64,000 nt of DNA from UBA7446 sp964014735 (GTDB taxonomy: Bacteria > Bacteroidota > Bacteroidia > Flavobacteriales > Flavobacteriaceae). A model generated the notes under the pieces. That model worked only from the letters and a program-made list of their open reading frames with translations, was not told the origin of the DNA and ran no database searches. The stretch is from contig CAXHBH010000006.1 in assembly GCA_964014735.1 (NCBI GenBank), forward strand, positions 1 through 64,000. The letters run 5' to 3'. This document shows positions 52,968 to 61,870 of this stretch, piece after piece. Within the stretch, counting starts at the first letter, position 1; every line of letters begins with the position of its first letter. A program made the translations under genes and the position numbers.

Positions 52968-55900
52968 ATGTTTTTAGTTTTTGATACCGAAACCACTGGC
53001 TTGCCTAAGCGCTGGGATGCGCCTATTTCAGACCATGAAAATTGGCCGCGATGTATTCAAATTGCATGGCAGCTTCACGACAATTTTGGCAGTTGTATCG
53101 AACACAAAGATTTTATTGTTGCTCCAGATGGTTTTGATATTCCCTATGAATCAGAACAGATACACGGAATTAGCACAGCTCTTGCAATTAAAAGAGGCAG
53201 TAATATTAATTCAATTTTAGCAGAATTTAATGCTGCACTAGTCAAATCAAAATACATAATTGGTCATAATGTCAAATTTGACGTCAACATTATTGGAGCA
53301 GAACTAGACCGTCTTGGTTTGGACACCTCTATTACTGCTTTACCCATATTGGATACTTGTACTGAGCACACAGCTACACTTTGCCAAATACCAGGCGGTA
53401 GAGGAGGTAAATTTAAACTGCCAACGCTTTCGGAGCTTTACACGCATCTGTTTGATGATAGCTTCAGTCAAGCCCACAATGCTACTGCAGATGTAGAGGC
53501 TTCAGCCCGTACTTTTTTCGAGTTGTTGCGCCAAAATAAGTTTCCCGTAAACCAAATTATTGATTGTGAACTTCTTGTCTCACGCTTAAACAAAAACTTT
53601 GAAATGGCTATACCTTTAATTGGTTTGTCACACGAAAATCTCAAAGCAGCATCAGCAACACTTTCTCAATATAAACAGGACCCTGTTATTGTTTCAGATA
53701 CATCTGCCAAAACAACGCTTAGCGCTCCTTTTGCACACTTGCACACGCTTTCGCAGTTTACGGTTTTACAGTCCACCATAAGAGTGAAAGAACTTGCAGA
53801 AACTGCTGATCGCATGAGGATGACAGCCGTGGCATTAACAGACTTGGGGAATTTGATGGGTGCATTCCATTTTGTAAAATCTGTCAAACAAGTTAATGCC
53901 AAACGTACTGAAGGTGACAATAGACCTCCGCTAAAGCCAATAGTTGGCATTACACTTAATGTGTGTGAAGACCACTTGGATCGCAGTCGTAGAGATAATG
54001 GTTATCAAATGGTTTTTTTAGCCAAAAACAAAGCGGGTTATCAAAATCTATCCAAGTTATCTTCAATGGCGTACACAGAAGGGTTCTATTATGTGCCTCG
54101 TGTTGATAGAAATTTAATACAACAGTATAAAGATAACTTAATTGTTCTTACGGGCAATGTCTACGGAGAAGTACCTTCCAAGTTACTCAATGAAGGAGAA
54201 AAACAGGCAGAGGAGGCGCTGTTGTGGTGGAAAGAAAAGTTCCAAGATGATCTTTATATTGAAATCATGCGGCACCAACAAGAGGACGAAAATCGCATCA
54301 ACCCTGTGCTTATTCAGTTCTCACAAAAACACAATGTAAAACTTGTAGCTACTAATTCTGTTTTTTATCTAAAAAAGGAGGAAGCCAATGCACATGATAT
54401 ATTGTTGTGTGTTAAAGACGGTGAAAAACAAGCGACCCCTATTGGACGTGGGCGTGGTTACAGGTATGGTCTTCCAAACCAAGAATATTATTTCAAGACG
54501 CCAGCTCAGATGCAAGAATTATTTTCTGATGTACCACAAGCATTGGAAAGCATTGCTGAAATAATCGATAAAATAACTCCTTTTGATTTGGTCCGAGAAG
54601 TATTGCTGCCAAAATTTGATATTCCTGACGTATTTCAATCTGCTGAAGACGAATCTGATAGTGGAAAGCGTGGCGAAAATGCCTACTTGCGACACATTAC
54701 CTATGAAGGTGCTAAGGCCCGTTATGGAACCTTAAACGATGAACTTACAGAAAGGATTGATTTTGAATTGAGCGTTATCCAAAACACAGGGTATCCGGGC
54801 TATTTTTTAATTGTACAAGATTTTATTGCTGCTGCAAGAGAAATGGGTGTTTCTGTTGGTCCAGGACGTGGATCTGCCGCCGGCTCTGTTGTGGCTTATT
54901 GCCTAAAGATTACAAATATAGATCCCATCAAATATGACTTACTTTTTGAGCGTTTTCTAAATCCCGACCGCGTAAGTTTACCTGATATTGATATTGATTT
55001 TGACGATGAAGGAAGATCAAAAGTTATTGATTATGTAATTGAGAAGTACGGTTCAAATCAAGTGGCACAAATCATCACTTATGGCACCATGGCAGCCAAA
55101 TCTTCTATTCGAGATACAGCTAGGGTATTGGATTTGTCATTGGGCGATGCTGATAGGGTTGCCAAGCTTGTTCCAAATATGAAGTTAAAGAAGATTTTTA
55201 ATCTTGAAGAAAAAGCTCTAAAAGAAGCCTTGCGTTCTGACGATTTTGCTCGTGTTACCCAATTGAAATCCATAGCCGAAGGAAGCGACTTGGAGGCTGA
55301 GACACTAAAACAGGCTCAAATACTGGAGGGTTCTTTACGCAACACAGGGACGCATGCATGCGGTGTAATCATTACGCCTGACGATATCACAGAATTTGTT
55401 CCAATTGCCACTGCCAAGGACTCTGACTTATACGTTACTCAGTTTGACAATTCAGTTGTTGAAGACGCAGGGCTGCTTAAGATGGACTTTTTAGGGCTGA
55501 AGACACTTACACTTATTAAAGACACAGTAAAAATTGTCAAATACCAACGCAATATTCAGCTTAATCCTGATGAATTCCCACTTGATGATGCTTCTACCTA
55601 TGGGTTATTTCAACGTGGTGAAACCGTAGGGGTTTTCCAATATGAAAGTGCTGGAATGCAAAAATACCTTCGCGATTTAAAACCGAATGTTTTTGAAGAT
55701 CTGATTGCAATGAATGCGCTGTACCGCCCAGGACCACTGGAATACATTCCGAGCTTTGTTCGCAGAAAAAACGATCAAGAGGAAATCTCCTACGATTTAC
55801 CAGCCATGGAACAATACCTAAAACAAACATATGGCATTACGGTTTATCAAGAGCAAGTGATGCAATTGTCTCAAGCATTGGCAGGGTTTACCAAGGGAGA

Positions 55901-57299
55901 AGCTGACGTGCTACGAAAGGCAATGGGTAAAAAGATTTTTGCTTTACTGGAGCAGTTAAAGCCAAAGTTTTTAAATGGTGGAGAAGCGCGAGGTCACCCA
56001 CGAGAAGTGCTAGAAAAAATATGGAAAGACTGGGAGTCTTTTGCTTCATATGCCTTTAATAAATCACACTCCACTTGCTACGCTTGGATTGCTTATCAAA
56101 CGGCTTATTTAAAAGCAAACTATCCAGCAGAATATATGGCTGCGGTATTATCCAACAATATGAACGATATAAAGCAGGTCAGCTTTTTTATGGAAGAATG
56201 TCGTAGGATGGGTATTACGGTACTTGGACCCGATGTAAATGAATCGTTCTATAAATTTACGGTGAACAACCAAGGTGCAATTCGCTTTGGTATGGGAGCA
56301 GTCAAAGGTGTTGGTCGTGGTGCGGTTGAGACCATTGTGGCACATCGTCAGGAGAAGTCTTATAAATCTATATTTGATTTGACACAGCGTATCGATCTTC
56401 GTGCAGCCAATAAAAAATCGTTTGAAAGTTTGATTCTTGCAGGTGGGTTAGATTCTTTGTCTGATGCACACCGATCTCAATATTTTCATCACAATGGAGA
56501 CGGGGTGACTTTTGTGGAAAAGGCCATTAAGTACGGTGCTCAGCACCAAGAAAATGAACAATCTTCTCAAGTGAGTTTGTTTGGTGCAGATGCCGGAGTT
56601 ACTATAGCTACACCTGAATTACCTGTGTGTGAGCCATGGACTGCTCTTAAGGAGTTAAAACAAGAAAAAGATGTAGTCGGAATTTACATTTCAGCCCACC
56701 CGCTTGATGATTTTGCAGCTGCCATGAAACATTTTTGTAATGCTAAGCTTGGGGTCTTCAACGATATGGATATTTTGGTAAATAAAGAGCTAAGTTTTGG
56801 CGGCATGGTTGGAGAGGTTGACCACCGCATATCAAAGAATGGAAAAGGCTGGGCCATGTTTATTTTAGAAGATTTTGAGGAGTCTTTTCAATTTAAAATA
56901 TTTGGTGAGGAATACCTCAAGTACCGACACTTCTTGGTGGAAGATAATTTTATCCATGTTAAAGCTTCTGTAAGAGAAGGTTGGTTAAACCGTGAAACAG
57001 GAAAAAGAGGAGCTGCCAGAATGCAGTTCAATGCATTTCAGTTGCTTCAAGATACTTTAAATTCGAATACACGCAAAATAACGCTAAAACTTGATGCAGC
57101 TCATGTGGATGAACAACTAGCTTCTTTTTTAGAAGCGCTTTTTAAAAAGCACAACGGAGTTCACAAATTAGATATGACATTCTATGAAACGCAAGATGAG
57201 ATTAAGCTGCATACCGTGAGCCGTAAAGTCAAAGTACAAGTCGACGTTGAATTGTTAGAAGCCTTGGATGCATATCCGGTTGCTTATAAACTAAATTAA
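52968..57299 (+). CDS. dnaE: DNA polymerase III alpha subunit with fused N-terminal proofreading exonuclease
   Basis: A 1443-residue replicative polymerase. Residues 1 to about 185 form a DEDDh 3'-5' exonuclease: D6-T-E8, IGHNVKFDV and H170-x4-D175, followed by the DnaE core. The PHP domain begins at HLHTLS (257-262) but reads TDLGN at 291-295, with Leu where metal-binding forms have His. The catalytic region has GPGRGSAAGSVVAY, LPDIDIDFDDEGRS and YQEQVMQLSQALAGF; an OB-fold lies near 1240. The exonuclease fusion accounts for the extra length over the usual roughly 1150 residues and occurs in relatives. It is transcribed alone, divergent from rpsP. Confidence 0.96.
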   Translation: MFLVFDTETTGLPKRWDAPISDHENWPRCIQIAWQLHDNFGSCIEHKDFIVAPDGFDIPYESEQIHGISTALAIKRGSNINSILAEFNAALVKSKYIIGHNVKFDVNIIGAELDRLGLDTSITALPILDTCTEHTATLCQIPGGRGGKFKLPTLSELYTHLFDDSFSQAHNATADVEASARTFFELLRQNKFPVNQIIDCELLVSRLNKNFEMAIPLIGLSHENLKAASATLSQYKQDPVIVSDTSAKTTLSAPFAHLHTLSQFTVLQSTIRVKELAETADRMRMTAVALTDLGNLMGAFHFVKSVKQVNAKRTEGDNRPPLKPIVGITLNVCEDHLDRSRRDNGYQMVFLAKNKAGYQNLSKLSSMAYTEGFYYVPRVDRNLIQQYKDNLIVLTGNVYGEVPSKLLNEGEKQAEEALLWWKEKFQDDLYIEIMRHQQEDENRINPVLIQFSQKHNVKLVATNSVFYLKKEEANAHDILLCVKDGEKQATPIGRGRGYRYGLPNQEYYFKTPAQMQELFSDVPQALESIAEIIDKITPFDLVREVLLPKFDIPDVFQSAEDESDSGKRGENAYLRHITYEGAKARYGTLNDELTERIDFELSVIQNTGYPGYFLIVQDFIAAAREMGVSVGPGRGSAAGSVVAYCLKITNIDPIKYDLLFERFLNPDRVSLPDIDIDFDDEGRSKVIDYVIEKYGSNQVAQIITYGTMAAKSSIRDTARVLDLSLGDADRVAKLVPNMKLKKIFNLEEKALKEALRSDDFARVTQLKSIAEGSDLEAETLKQAQILEGSLRNTGTHACGVIITPDDITEFVPIATAKDSDLYVTQFDNSVVEDAGLLKMDFLGLKTLTLIKDTVKIVKYQRNIQLNPDEFPLDDASTYGLFQRGETVGVFQYESAGMQKYLRDLKPNVFEDLIAMNALYRPGPLEYIPSFVRRKNDQEEISYDLPAMEQYLKQTYGITVYQEQVMQLSQALAGFTKGEADVLRKAMGKKIFALLEQLKPKFLNGGEARGHPREVLEKIWKDWESFASYAFNKSHSTCYAWIAYQTAYLKANYPAEYMAAVLSNNMNDIKQVSFFMEECRRMGITVLGPDVNESFYKFTVNNQGAIRFGMGAVKGVGRGAVETIVAHRQEKSYKSIFDLTQRIDLRAANKKSFESLILAGGLDSLSDAHRSQYFHHNGDGVTFVEKAIKYGAQHQENEQSSQVSLFGADAGVTIATPELPVCEPWTALKELKQEKDVVGIYISAHPLDDFAAAMKHFCNAKLGVFNDMDILVNKELSFGGMVGEVDHRISKNGKGWAMFILEDFEESFQFKIFGEEYLKYRHFLVEDNFIHVKASVREGWLNRETGKRGAARMQFNAFQLLQDTLNSNTRKITLKLDAAHVDEQLASFLEALFKKHNGVHKLDMTFYETQDEIKLHTVSRKVKVQVDVELLEALDAYPVAYKLN

Positions 57300-57369
57300 C
57301 TATTGAAAATACAAATATCTCAATAGCGATTACTAATGCACTATTATGCTTACTTGTAAAAAAACATCG

Positions 57370-57377
57370 TAAATTTG
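57370..57377 (+). promoter_or_regulatory. trxA: Candidate -7 element for trxA
   Basis: TAAATTTG matches TAnnTTTG, 23 bases before the trxA start codon. A TTG at 57354-57356 is closer than the usual 19-base spacing, so the -33 half is weak. Confidence 0.45.
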
Positions 57378-57400
57378 AATATCTAAAAAATAATTATGTC

Positions 57401-57718
57401 ATGGCACTAGAAATTACAGACGCATCTTTTGAAGAAGTTGTTTTAAATTCCAGTCAACCTGTATTAGTTGATTTCTGGGCTGAGTGGTGTGGTCCCTGCC
57501 GCATGGTAGGACCCATTATAGATGAACTTAGCAATGAATATGAAGGTAAAGCAGTTGTTGGGAAAGTAGATGTTGATAATAACCAGGAGTTTGCCGCCAA
57601 ATTCGGTGTGCGTAACATACCGACAGTGCTGTTATTTAAAAATGGTGAACTCGTTGACCGCAAGGTAGGTGTTTCTCCAAAGGCTGTGTATGCCACTGCA
57701 ATTGATCAACAGTTATAG
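57401..57718 (+). CDS. trxA: Thioredoxin
   Basis: A 105-residue cytosolic thiol-disulfide reductase with the redox motif W29-C-G-P-C33, VDFWAEWCGPCRM around it, the cis-Pro at RNIPTVLLFKNGE, and normal length. No signal peptide. It stands alone between dnaE and the tRNA-Asp gene. Confidence 0.97.
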   Translation: MALEITDASFEEVVLNSSQPVLVDFWAEWCGPCRMVGPIIDELSNEYEGKAVVGKVDVDNNQEFAAKFGVRNIPTVLLFKNGELVDRKVGVSPKAVYATAIDQQL

Positions 57719-57735
57719 TCAATATTCTTTTTGCT

Positions 57736-57765
57736 TTTGTGTATCCGAAAATGCGTGTATATTTG
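57736..57765 (+). promoter_or_regulatory. Promoter of tRNA-Asp
   Basis: TTTG (57736-57739), an 18-base spacer and TATATTTG (57758-57765) fit the Bacteroidetes consensus. The tRNA begins 18 bases after the -7 element. Confidence 0.75.
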
Positions 57766-57783
57766 CACGCACCTAACGCAAAT

Positions 57784-57857
57784 GGTCTGGTAGTTCAGCT
57801 GGTTAGAATACATGCCTGTCACGCATGGGGTCGCGGGTTCGAGTCCCGTCCAGACCG
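57784..57857 (+). tRNA. tRNA-Asp (GTC)
   Basis: A 74-base cloverleaf: acceptor GGTCTGG (57784-57790) pairs with CCAGACC (57850-57856), and the discriminator is G57857. The anticodon stem CATGC/GCATG encloses loop CTGTCAC with anticodon GTC (57818-57820). The T-loop GGGTTCGAGTCCC is standard. CCA is not encoded. Confidence 0.97.
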
Positions 57858-57941
57858 CAAAGCTCAAAAGCTTTAAATATTAAACATGTTGTGTTGCTTG
57901 CAAGCTGTTGTTTGCAAGAGGTTCGTAGGAGAACCCATGAG

Positions 57942-57969
57942 AAGCTTTCCTGTATTGGAGAGCTTTTTT
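57942..57969 (+). terminator. Terminator downstream of tRNA-Asp
   Basis: A 9-bp stem (57942-57950 with 57957-57965, one wobble) over a 6-base loop, ending in six T. It closes the tRNA transcript about 85 bases after the tRNA, just before the convergent MscS gene. Confidence 0.7.
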
Positions 57970-57993
57970 GCTTTTTGAGCGGCTTTATAAAAG

Positions 57994-59223
57994 CTATTTA
58001 ATAGCTGTTTGTTGTTCAAACTCAAATATTTTAAGCTGAAAAAAGGAGGCTGACGCCAGAATATGGTCAAAAATATCAGCTGATATTCCCTCGTGGTTTT
58101 TCCACACTTTATCAGACGTGAATGCATAGACTTCCAATGGTATTCCGTGTGGTGTGGGTGCCAATTGCCGACACATGACTGTAAGGCTTTGATTGATGTT
58201 TGGGTGTTGAGACAAATAAGTTTGAATGTAGGACCTAAATAATCCTATATTGGTCAGGTTCCTTCCGTTTAATGGAATCGAAGTATTTGTTTTTGCTGCT
58301 TTGTTATAAGCTTCAATTTCATTTTTTTTGTTTTCAATAAAGTTTTTAAAACGATCTAGCTGGGATACGCTTTCTAATTCTTTTGCATTTAAGAAACTAA
58401 TAGAAGAAGCTCTTATAAATAAGGGTCGCTTGATCCGGCGTCCATCCGATTCGCTCATCCCACGCCAGTTTTTGATTGAACTAGATAATAGTTTATAGGT
58501 CGGAACCGTAGTAATGGTGTTATCAAAATTCCGTACTTTAATGGTAGAAAGATTGATTTCAATAACGTCTCCATCTGCACCATAAGATTCCATAGTAATC
58601 CAGTCCCCAATGCGTACTAAGTCATTTGCAGTGATTTGAATACTGGCAACAAAGCCCAAAATGGTGTCCTTAAATACCAATAAGATAACTGCTGAAATAG
58701 CTCCTAAACCAGTAAAGAAATAAACAAGCTCTTTGCCAGAAAGAATAGAAAGCGCAAGAAGTATACCAATGCCCCATAGAAAAATCATGACTACTTGTAC
58801 ATAACTATCGATGGGTTTGTCTTTAAATTGTTTTTGCTTCTGTAATTGTTGCCTAAATGCCCTTAAAAGACTTTTTATAATCAGTATAGCAACAAATACT
58901 GCATAAACATCAACGATGGCTATAATCCATTCGTCAACTTTTTCGTTTGCGTTACTCCAAAACGGAATTACGGCATGGAGAAAGAAATAAGGTATAATAC
59001 GCGAAACATTTTTGGGGAACTTGTGTTCTATTAGCGCATCGTCCATTGTGGTTTTTGTAGCACCTGAAATCTTACTGGAGGCATTTACAAGAATATAGCG
59101 TGCAATAACACGTAATACCCAAGAAATTAAAAGTAGTATAATAGTTATGGCCGCAAAATCAGCCCACCAGGCCCATGTTATTGACCAATTATTGTCGATT
59201 AGTAAATCGTAAAGTGGATGCAT
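57994..59223 (-). CDS. MscS-family mechanosensitive channel protein
   Basis: A 409-residue membrane protein with about five N-terminal hydrophobic helices and the conserved pore-lining/beta domain: LVYFFTGLGAISAVILLVFKDTILGFVASIQI, then LVRIGDWITMESYGADGDVIEINLSTIKVRNFDNTITTVPTYKLLSS. It is longer than small MscS and like the YbdG subgroup. It would release solutes on osmotic downshift. It is monocistronic, convergent with the tRNA transcript. Confidence 0.92.
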   Translation of the reverse strand: MHPLYDLLIDNNWSITWAWWADFAAITIILLLISWVLRVIARYILVNASSKISGATKTTMDDALIEHKFPKNVSRIIPYFFLHAVIPFWSNANEKVDEWIIAIVDVYAVFVAILIIKSLLRAFRQQLQKQKQFKDKPIDSYVQVVMIFLWGIGILLALSILSGKELVYFFTGLGAISAVILLVFKDTILGFVASIQITANDLVRIGDWITMESYGADGDVIEINLSTIKVRNFDNTITTVPTYKLLSSSIKNWRGMSESDGRRIKRPLFIRASSISFLNAKELESVSQLDRFKNFIENKKNEIEAYNKAAKTNTSIPLNGRNLTNIGLFRSYIQTYLSQHPNINQSLTVMCRQLAPTPHGIPLEVYAFTSDKVWKNHEGISADIFDHILASASFFQLKIFEFEQQTAIK

Positions 59224-59275
59224 TTGTCTAAATTATTGATTAATTCTTTAACAAATGTCTATATTTAATTATCCT

Positions 59276-59308
59276 AAAAAAAACCCGCGGCTTGAAAAGT
59301 GCGGGTTT
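59276..59308 (-). terminator. Terminator for the mevalonate-gene operon
   Basis: Stem AAACCCGC (59281-59288) pairs with GCGGGTTT (59301-59308) over a 12-base loop. The A-run from 59276 gives a U-tract on the minus strand. It lies about 255 bases beyond the GHMP kinase stop. Confidence 0.65.
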
Positions 59309-59364
59309 CAAAACAATAACCAATAAAAATGTTACGACATAACACATCTAACAAACCATAAATC

Positions 59365-59549
59365 ATGCCAAACTTGTATTAACTTCTTTTTTTTGTGTTG
59401 TATTTTTTTAATAATGTGCTTGAATAGTGTAAATGTAGTTGCTCAAACCCCCAACAATTTCGAAATTAAGTTAAAGCAAATTGAATACATTAATGGATGA
59501 AGATGGTATTCCAGGAGGAACTAAAGTAACATTGTATGTGCCGCTATAA
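59365..59549 (+). pseudogene. Remnant of a secreted or membrane sensor gene (possibly histidine kinase)
   Basis: Three short reading-frame pieces line up as the two ends of one protein. ATG at 59365 gives MPNLY and then a stop. Shifting by one base continues as NFFFLCCIFLIMCLNSVNVVAQ, a good signal peptide, and TPNNFEIKLKQIEYING. Another shift gives LMDEDGIPGGTKVTLYVPL ending at a TAA (59547-59549), which resembles the last residues of LytS-type sensor histidine kinases in Bacteroidetes. The middle of the gene is absent, so this looks like a large internal deletion plus frameshifts. The match is short and by eye only. Confidence 0.45.
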
Positions 59550-59563
59550 TTGAAAACACGCAG

Positions 59564-60466
59564 CTAGTCATCAATAAGCGCTTGGTATTTCAAACAAGTA
59601 TTGTAGCCTTTCTGCTCAAAGTAATAAGCAGTGTCGGCAGATCCACAAGCTAAAATAAAATCACCACCCCATGAACCTAAACTCTTAATTGCCCCTGGAT
59701 AATCATTAAATAATCTTTTTTGAATTGGCGTTGTACCAATCAGATTACCAATAAACATTTCGTGTTCTCTCATTAAGTTTTTAAAATTGTCAATTGTTAG
59801 ATTTTCTAAAAAGGCTAAAGATAGCCTATTTATTATTTTCATTTTTTCCGGAGTAAGTTTAGCTCTGTCAAAAGCTGCTACGGCTTTCTGACTGTCCTGC
59901 TTTTTATTAAGATGAACAAAAAACAATTGATTTTTGAAAGAGAGATTAAAATCTACCGTATTTACAGAGGGATTAATCGTATTTGTGCGTTCATATAGAA
60001 GGACGCCTTGCGCCGTTGCACAAGCAATATCATATCCACTCCCTCCAAATACTTTTTGAAGAAGTAAATATGGGTTTACTTCAGACCATTGAGCAAACAA
60101 AGAAATTAGGGTTGAAGAACTTCCTAGACCCCAGTTGCGATTAAACTCGAGCGTGCTCACAAATTTAAGTCCGTTAGCTTCTGACCAAATTTTTGAATTT
60201 AGTCCTTTTATTGCCATAAGGAGTTGTTGTATCCGCTGCCCAATAGCATCATTTTTTTGTTGTGGAGCAAAGGTGGTTTTGTCGAAACTGTTTTCATACC
60301 ACACTTGCCCGTTAACGTCAATACTTTTCCATTCAATCTTTGCTTTGGTGGTTTTAGTAACATCCAGAGACTGTCCCAATTTGGTTGGTAACCCAAGTGC
60401 TTTAGCTCCACACAAAACAGCATATTCTGCAGTTAGTAATAATTTTCCTTTAGCGTAAAACTTCAT
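59564..60466 (-). CDS. GYDIA-type GHMP kinase (mevalonate-pathway kinase family)
   Basis: A 300-residue cytosolic kinase. It has the GHMP phosphate loop NWGLGSSSTLISLFAQW, the SGYDIACA motif that names this Bacteroidetes subgroup, and late GSWGGDFILACG. GHMP members phosphorylate mevalonate or related intermediates. It overlaps the HMG-CoA reductase gene by 4 bases (ATGA), so a mevalonate-pathway step is very likely, but which one is not certain. Confidence 0.88.
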   Translation of the reverse strand: MKFYAKGKLLLTAEYAVLCGAKALGLPTKLGQSLDVTKTTKAKIEWKSIDVNGQVWYENSFDKTTFAPQQKNDAIGQRIQQLLMAIKGLNSKIWSEANGLKFVSTLEFNRNWGLGSSSTLISLFAQWSEVNPYLLLQKVFGGSGYDIACATAQGVLLYERTNTINPSVNTVDFNLSFKNQLFFVHLNKKQDSQKAVAAFDRAKLTPEKMKIINRLSLAFLENLTIDNFKNLMREHEMFIGNLIGTTPIQKRLFNDYPGAIKSLGSWGGDFILACGSADTAYYFEQKGYNTCLKYQALIDD

Positions 60467-61794
60467 GCCTTGCGAAGTTTTACCAACAGCTTAGCAACCG
60501 AACGGTGAGATACAATATTGTCTTTAAAATACGTTATTGCTATTTCCTTTTCTTTTTCCGTTGCTTGCTGCTGATTTAAGATGTTTAAAAGGTGCATTTT
60601 CATATGTCCTTGTTGGATGCCAGTGGTAACCAAGCTTTTTACCGCAGCAAAATTTTGTGCTAATCCTGCAGCCGCAACGATTTGCATCAGTTCTTGTGCA
60701 TTGGGTGTTCCCATGAGCTCATTACACCAACGTACCAAAGGGTGAAGTTTGGTCAATCCACCAACAGTGCCCAATGCCAACGGAACCCTCAGCGAAAATT
60801 TAAAAATACCACCCTTGATTTCCGCCTTAGAAAGACCTCGGTAATTGCCACTTGCAGCAGCATGAGCATGTATGCCCGCGGCAACTGCTCTAAAGTCGTT
60901 TCCGCTGGCCATTACGACAGCATCTATACCGTTCATAATGCCCTTATTGTGAGTCACTGCTCGATATGGTTCTACTTGTGCAATTTTTACGGCTTGCACA
61001 AACTTCTTGGCAAAATGTTTGCTTTCTTCTGCAGTTGGCAAAAGTTCATTTACCGGACAGCTAACAGCTGCTTCAACCATGCAGTTAGGCACATAGTTTG
61101 ACAATATACTCATGACTACCTCAATGCTTTTTTCTTCCTCAGAAAAATCATGGTGTTTTTCGGCCAATGCCTTCAAACTCCAGGCCAGTTGTTCTAAACA
61201 GGAATTAATGAAGTTTGCACCCATCGCATCTTGGGTCTCAAAACGCACATCCAATTGATAATAATTAGACATAGCATCGCTTTTGTCCACTAGGCTAAGT
61301 GCTGTAATACCACCACCACGGCTACGCATATTATGCGTGATTTCATTTGTAGAAGTTAAAAGTGCAGATCTATACTGCTCAAAAAAGCTGTGTAGTTTTT
61401 GGGAGTCTCCGCGATACATAAAGTGTACGTGTCCAACTTTTTCTGTACTTATTATTGTAGCTTTAAACCCGCCTTTGGTACTCCAAAATTTGGCTGCGTT
61501 GGATGCTGCAGCAACCACTGAACTTTCTTCGATAGCCATTGGTATGGTCAGAACGGTTCCATTGATGTTGAAATTGGGCGCCACGCCAAGAGGCATATAA
61601 AAATTGGTCAGTGCGTTTTCTATAAACTCGTCATGGAGGTTTTGCACTACTGCATCAGTGTGGTTGTATTTTTGTAGAAGTTCTAACGCTTGAGCAGGAT
61701 TATGAAACTGTTTGCTGACCCAATCTATCTTTTCAGCCTTGGTTTTTTTGGAAAATCCCGATACCAATACACCTTGCCCTATACCTTTTGTCAT
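60463..61794 (-). CDS. Class II hydroxymethylglutaryl-CoA reductase
   Basis: A 443-residue enzyme interconverting HMG-CoA and mevalonate. Visible are ENALTNFYMPLGVAPNFNINGT, the substrate-side AIEESSVVAAAS with catalytic Glu, DAMGANFINSC, and VTHNKGIMNGIDAVVMASGNDFRAV. The short N-terminus without a membrane anchor marks class II. In bacteria that lack mevalonate breakdown it feeds isoprenoid synthesis. Upstream, the minus strand reads TATCTTTG at 61806-61799, only 4 bases before the ATG, hinting at a very short leader. It is first in an operon with the GHMP kinase. Confidence 0.94.
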   Translation of the reverse strand: MTKGIGQGVLVSGFSKKTKAEKIDWVSKQFHNPAQALELLQKYNHTDAVVQNLHDEFIENALTNFYMPLGVAPNFNINGTVLTIPMAIEESSVVAAASNAAKFWSTKGGFKATIISTEKVGHVHFMYRGDSQKLHSFFEQYRSALLTSTNEITHNMRSRGGGITALSLVDKSDAMSNYYQLDVRFETQDAMGANFINSCLEQLAWSLKALAEKHHDFSEEEKSIEVVMSILSNYVPNCMVEAAVSCPVNELLPTAEESKHFAKKFVQAVKIAQVEPYRAVTHNKGIMNGIDAVVMASGNDFRAVAAGIHAHAAASGNYRGLSKAEIKGGIFKFSLRVPLALGTVGGLTKLHPLVRWCNELMGTPNAQELMQIVAAAGLAQNFAAVKSLVTTGIQQGHMKMHLLNILNQQQATEKEKEIAITYFKDNIVSHRSVAKLLVKLRKA

Positions 61795-61870
61795 AATGCA
61801 AAGATACGACTGTTGGGGAAAGTGTGACTTTACATAAAAATCATATATTAGCTGCCTATCAATTTATCTT

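Larger units (their letters stand above)
59224..59563. other. 340-base intergenic gap
   Basis: The longest gap in the window. It holds a terminator hairpin for the minus-strand mevalonate genes (59276-59308) and, further right, a decayed plus-strand gene remnant (59365-59549). I see no intact gene. Confidence 0.6.

Noticed and set aside
57873..58127. Minus-strand 84-residue ORF across the tRNA trailer and the MscS 3' end
   Set aside because: It overlaps the terminator and the MscS coding end in another frame and has no recognisable features.
60682..61101. Plus-strand 139-residue ORF inside HMG-CoA reductase
   Set aside because: Antisense shadow of a well-supported gene, with Cys-rich composition typical of a wrong frame.
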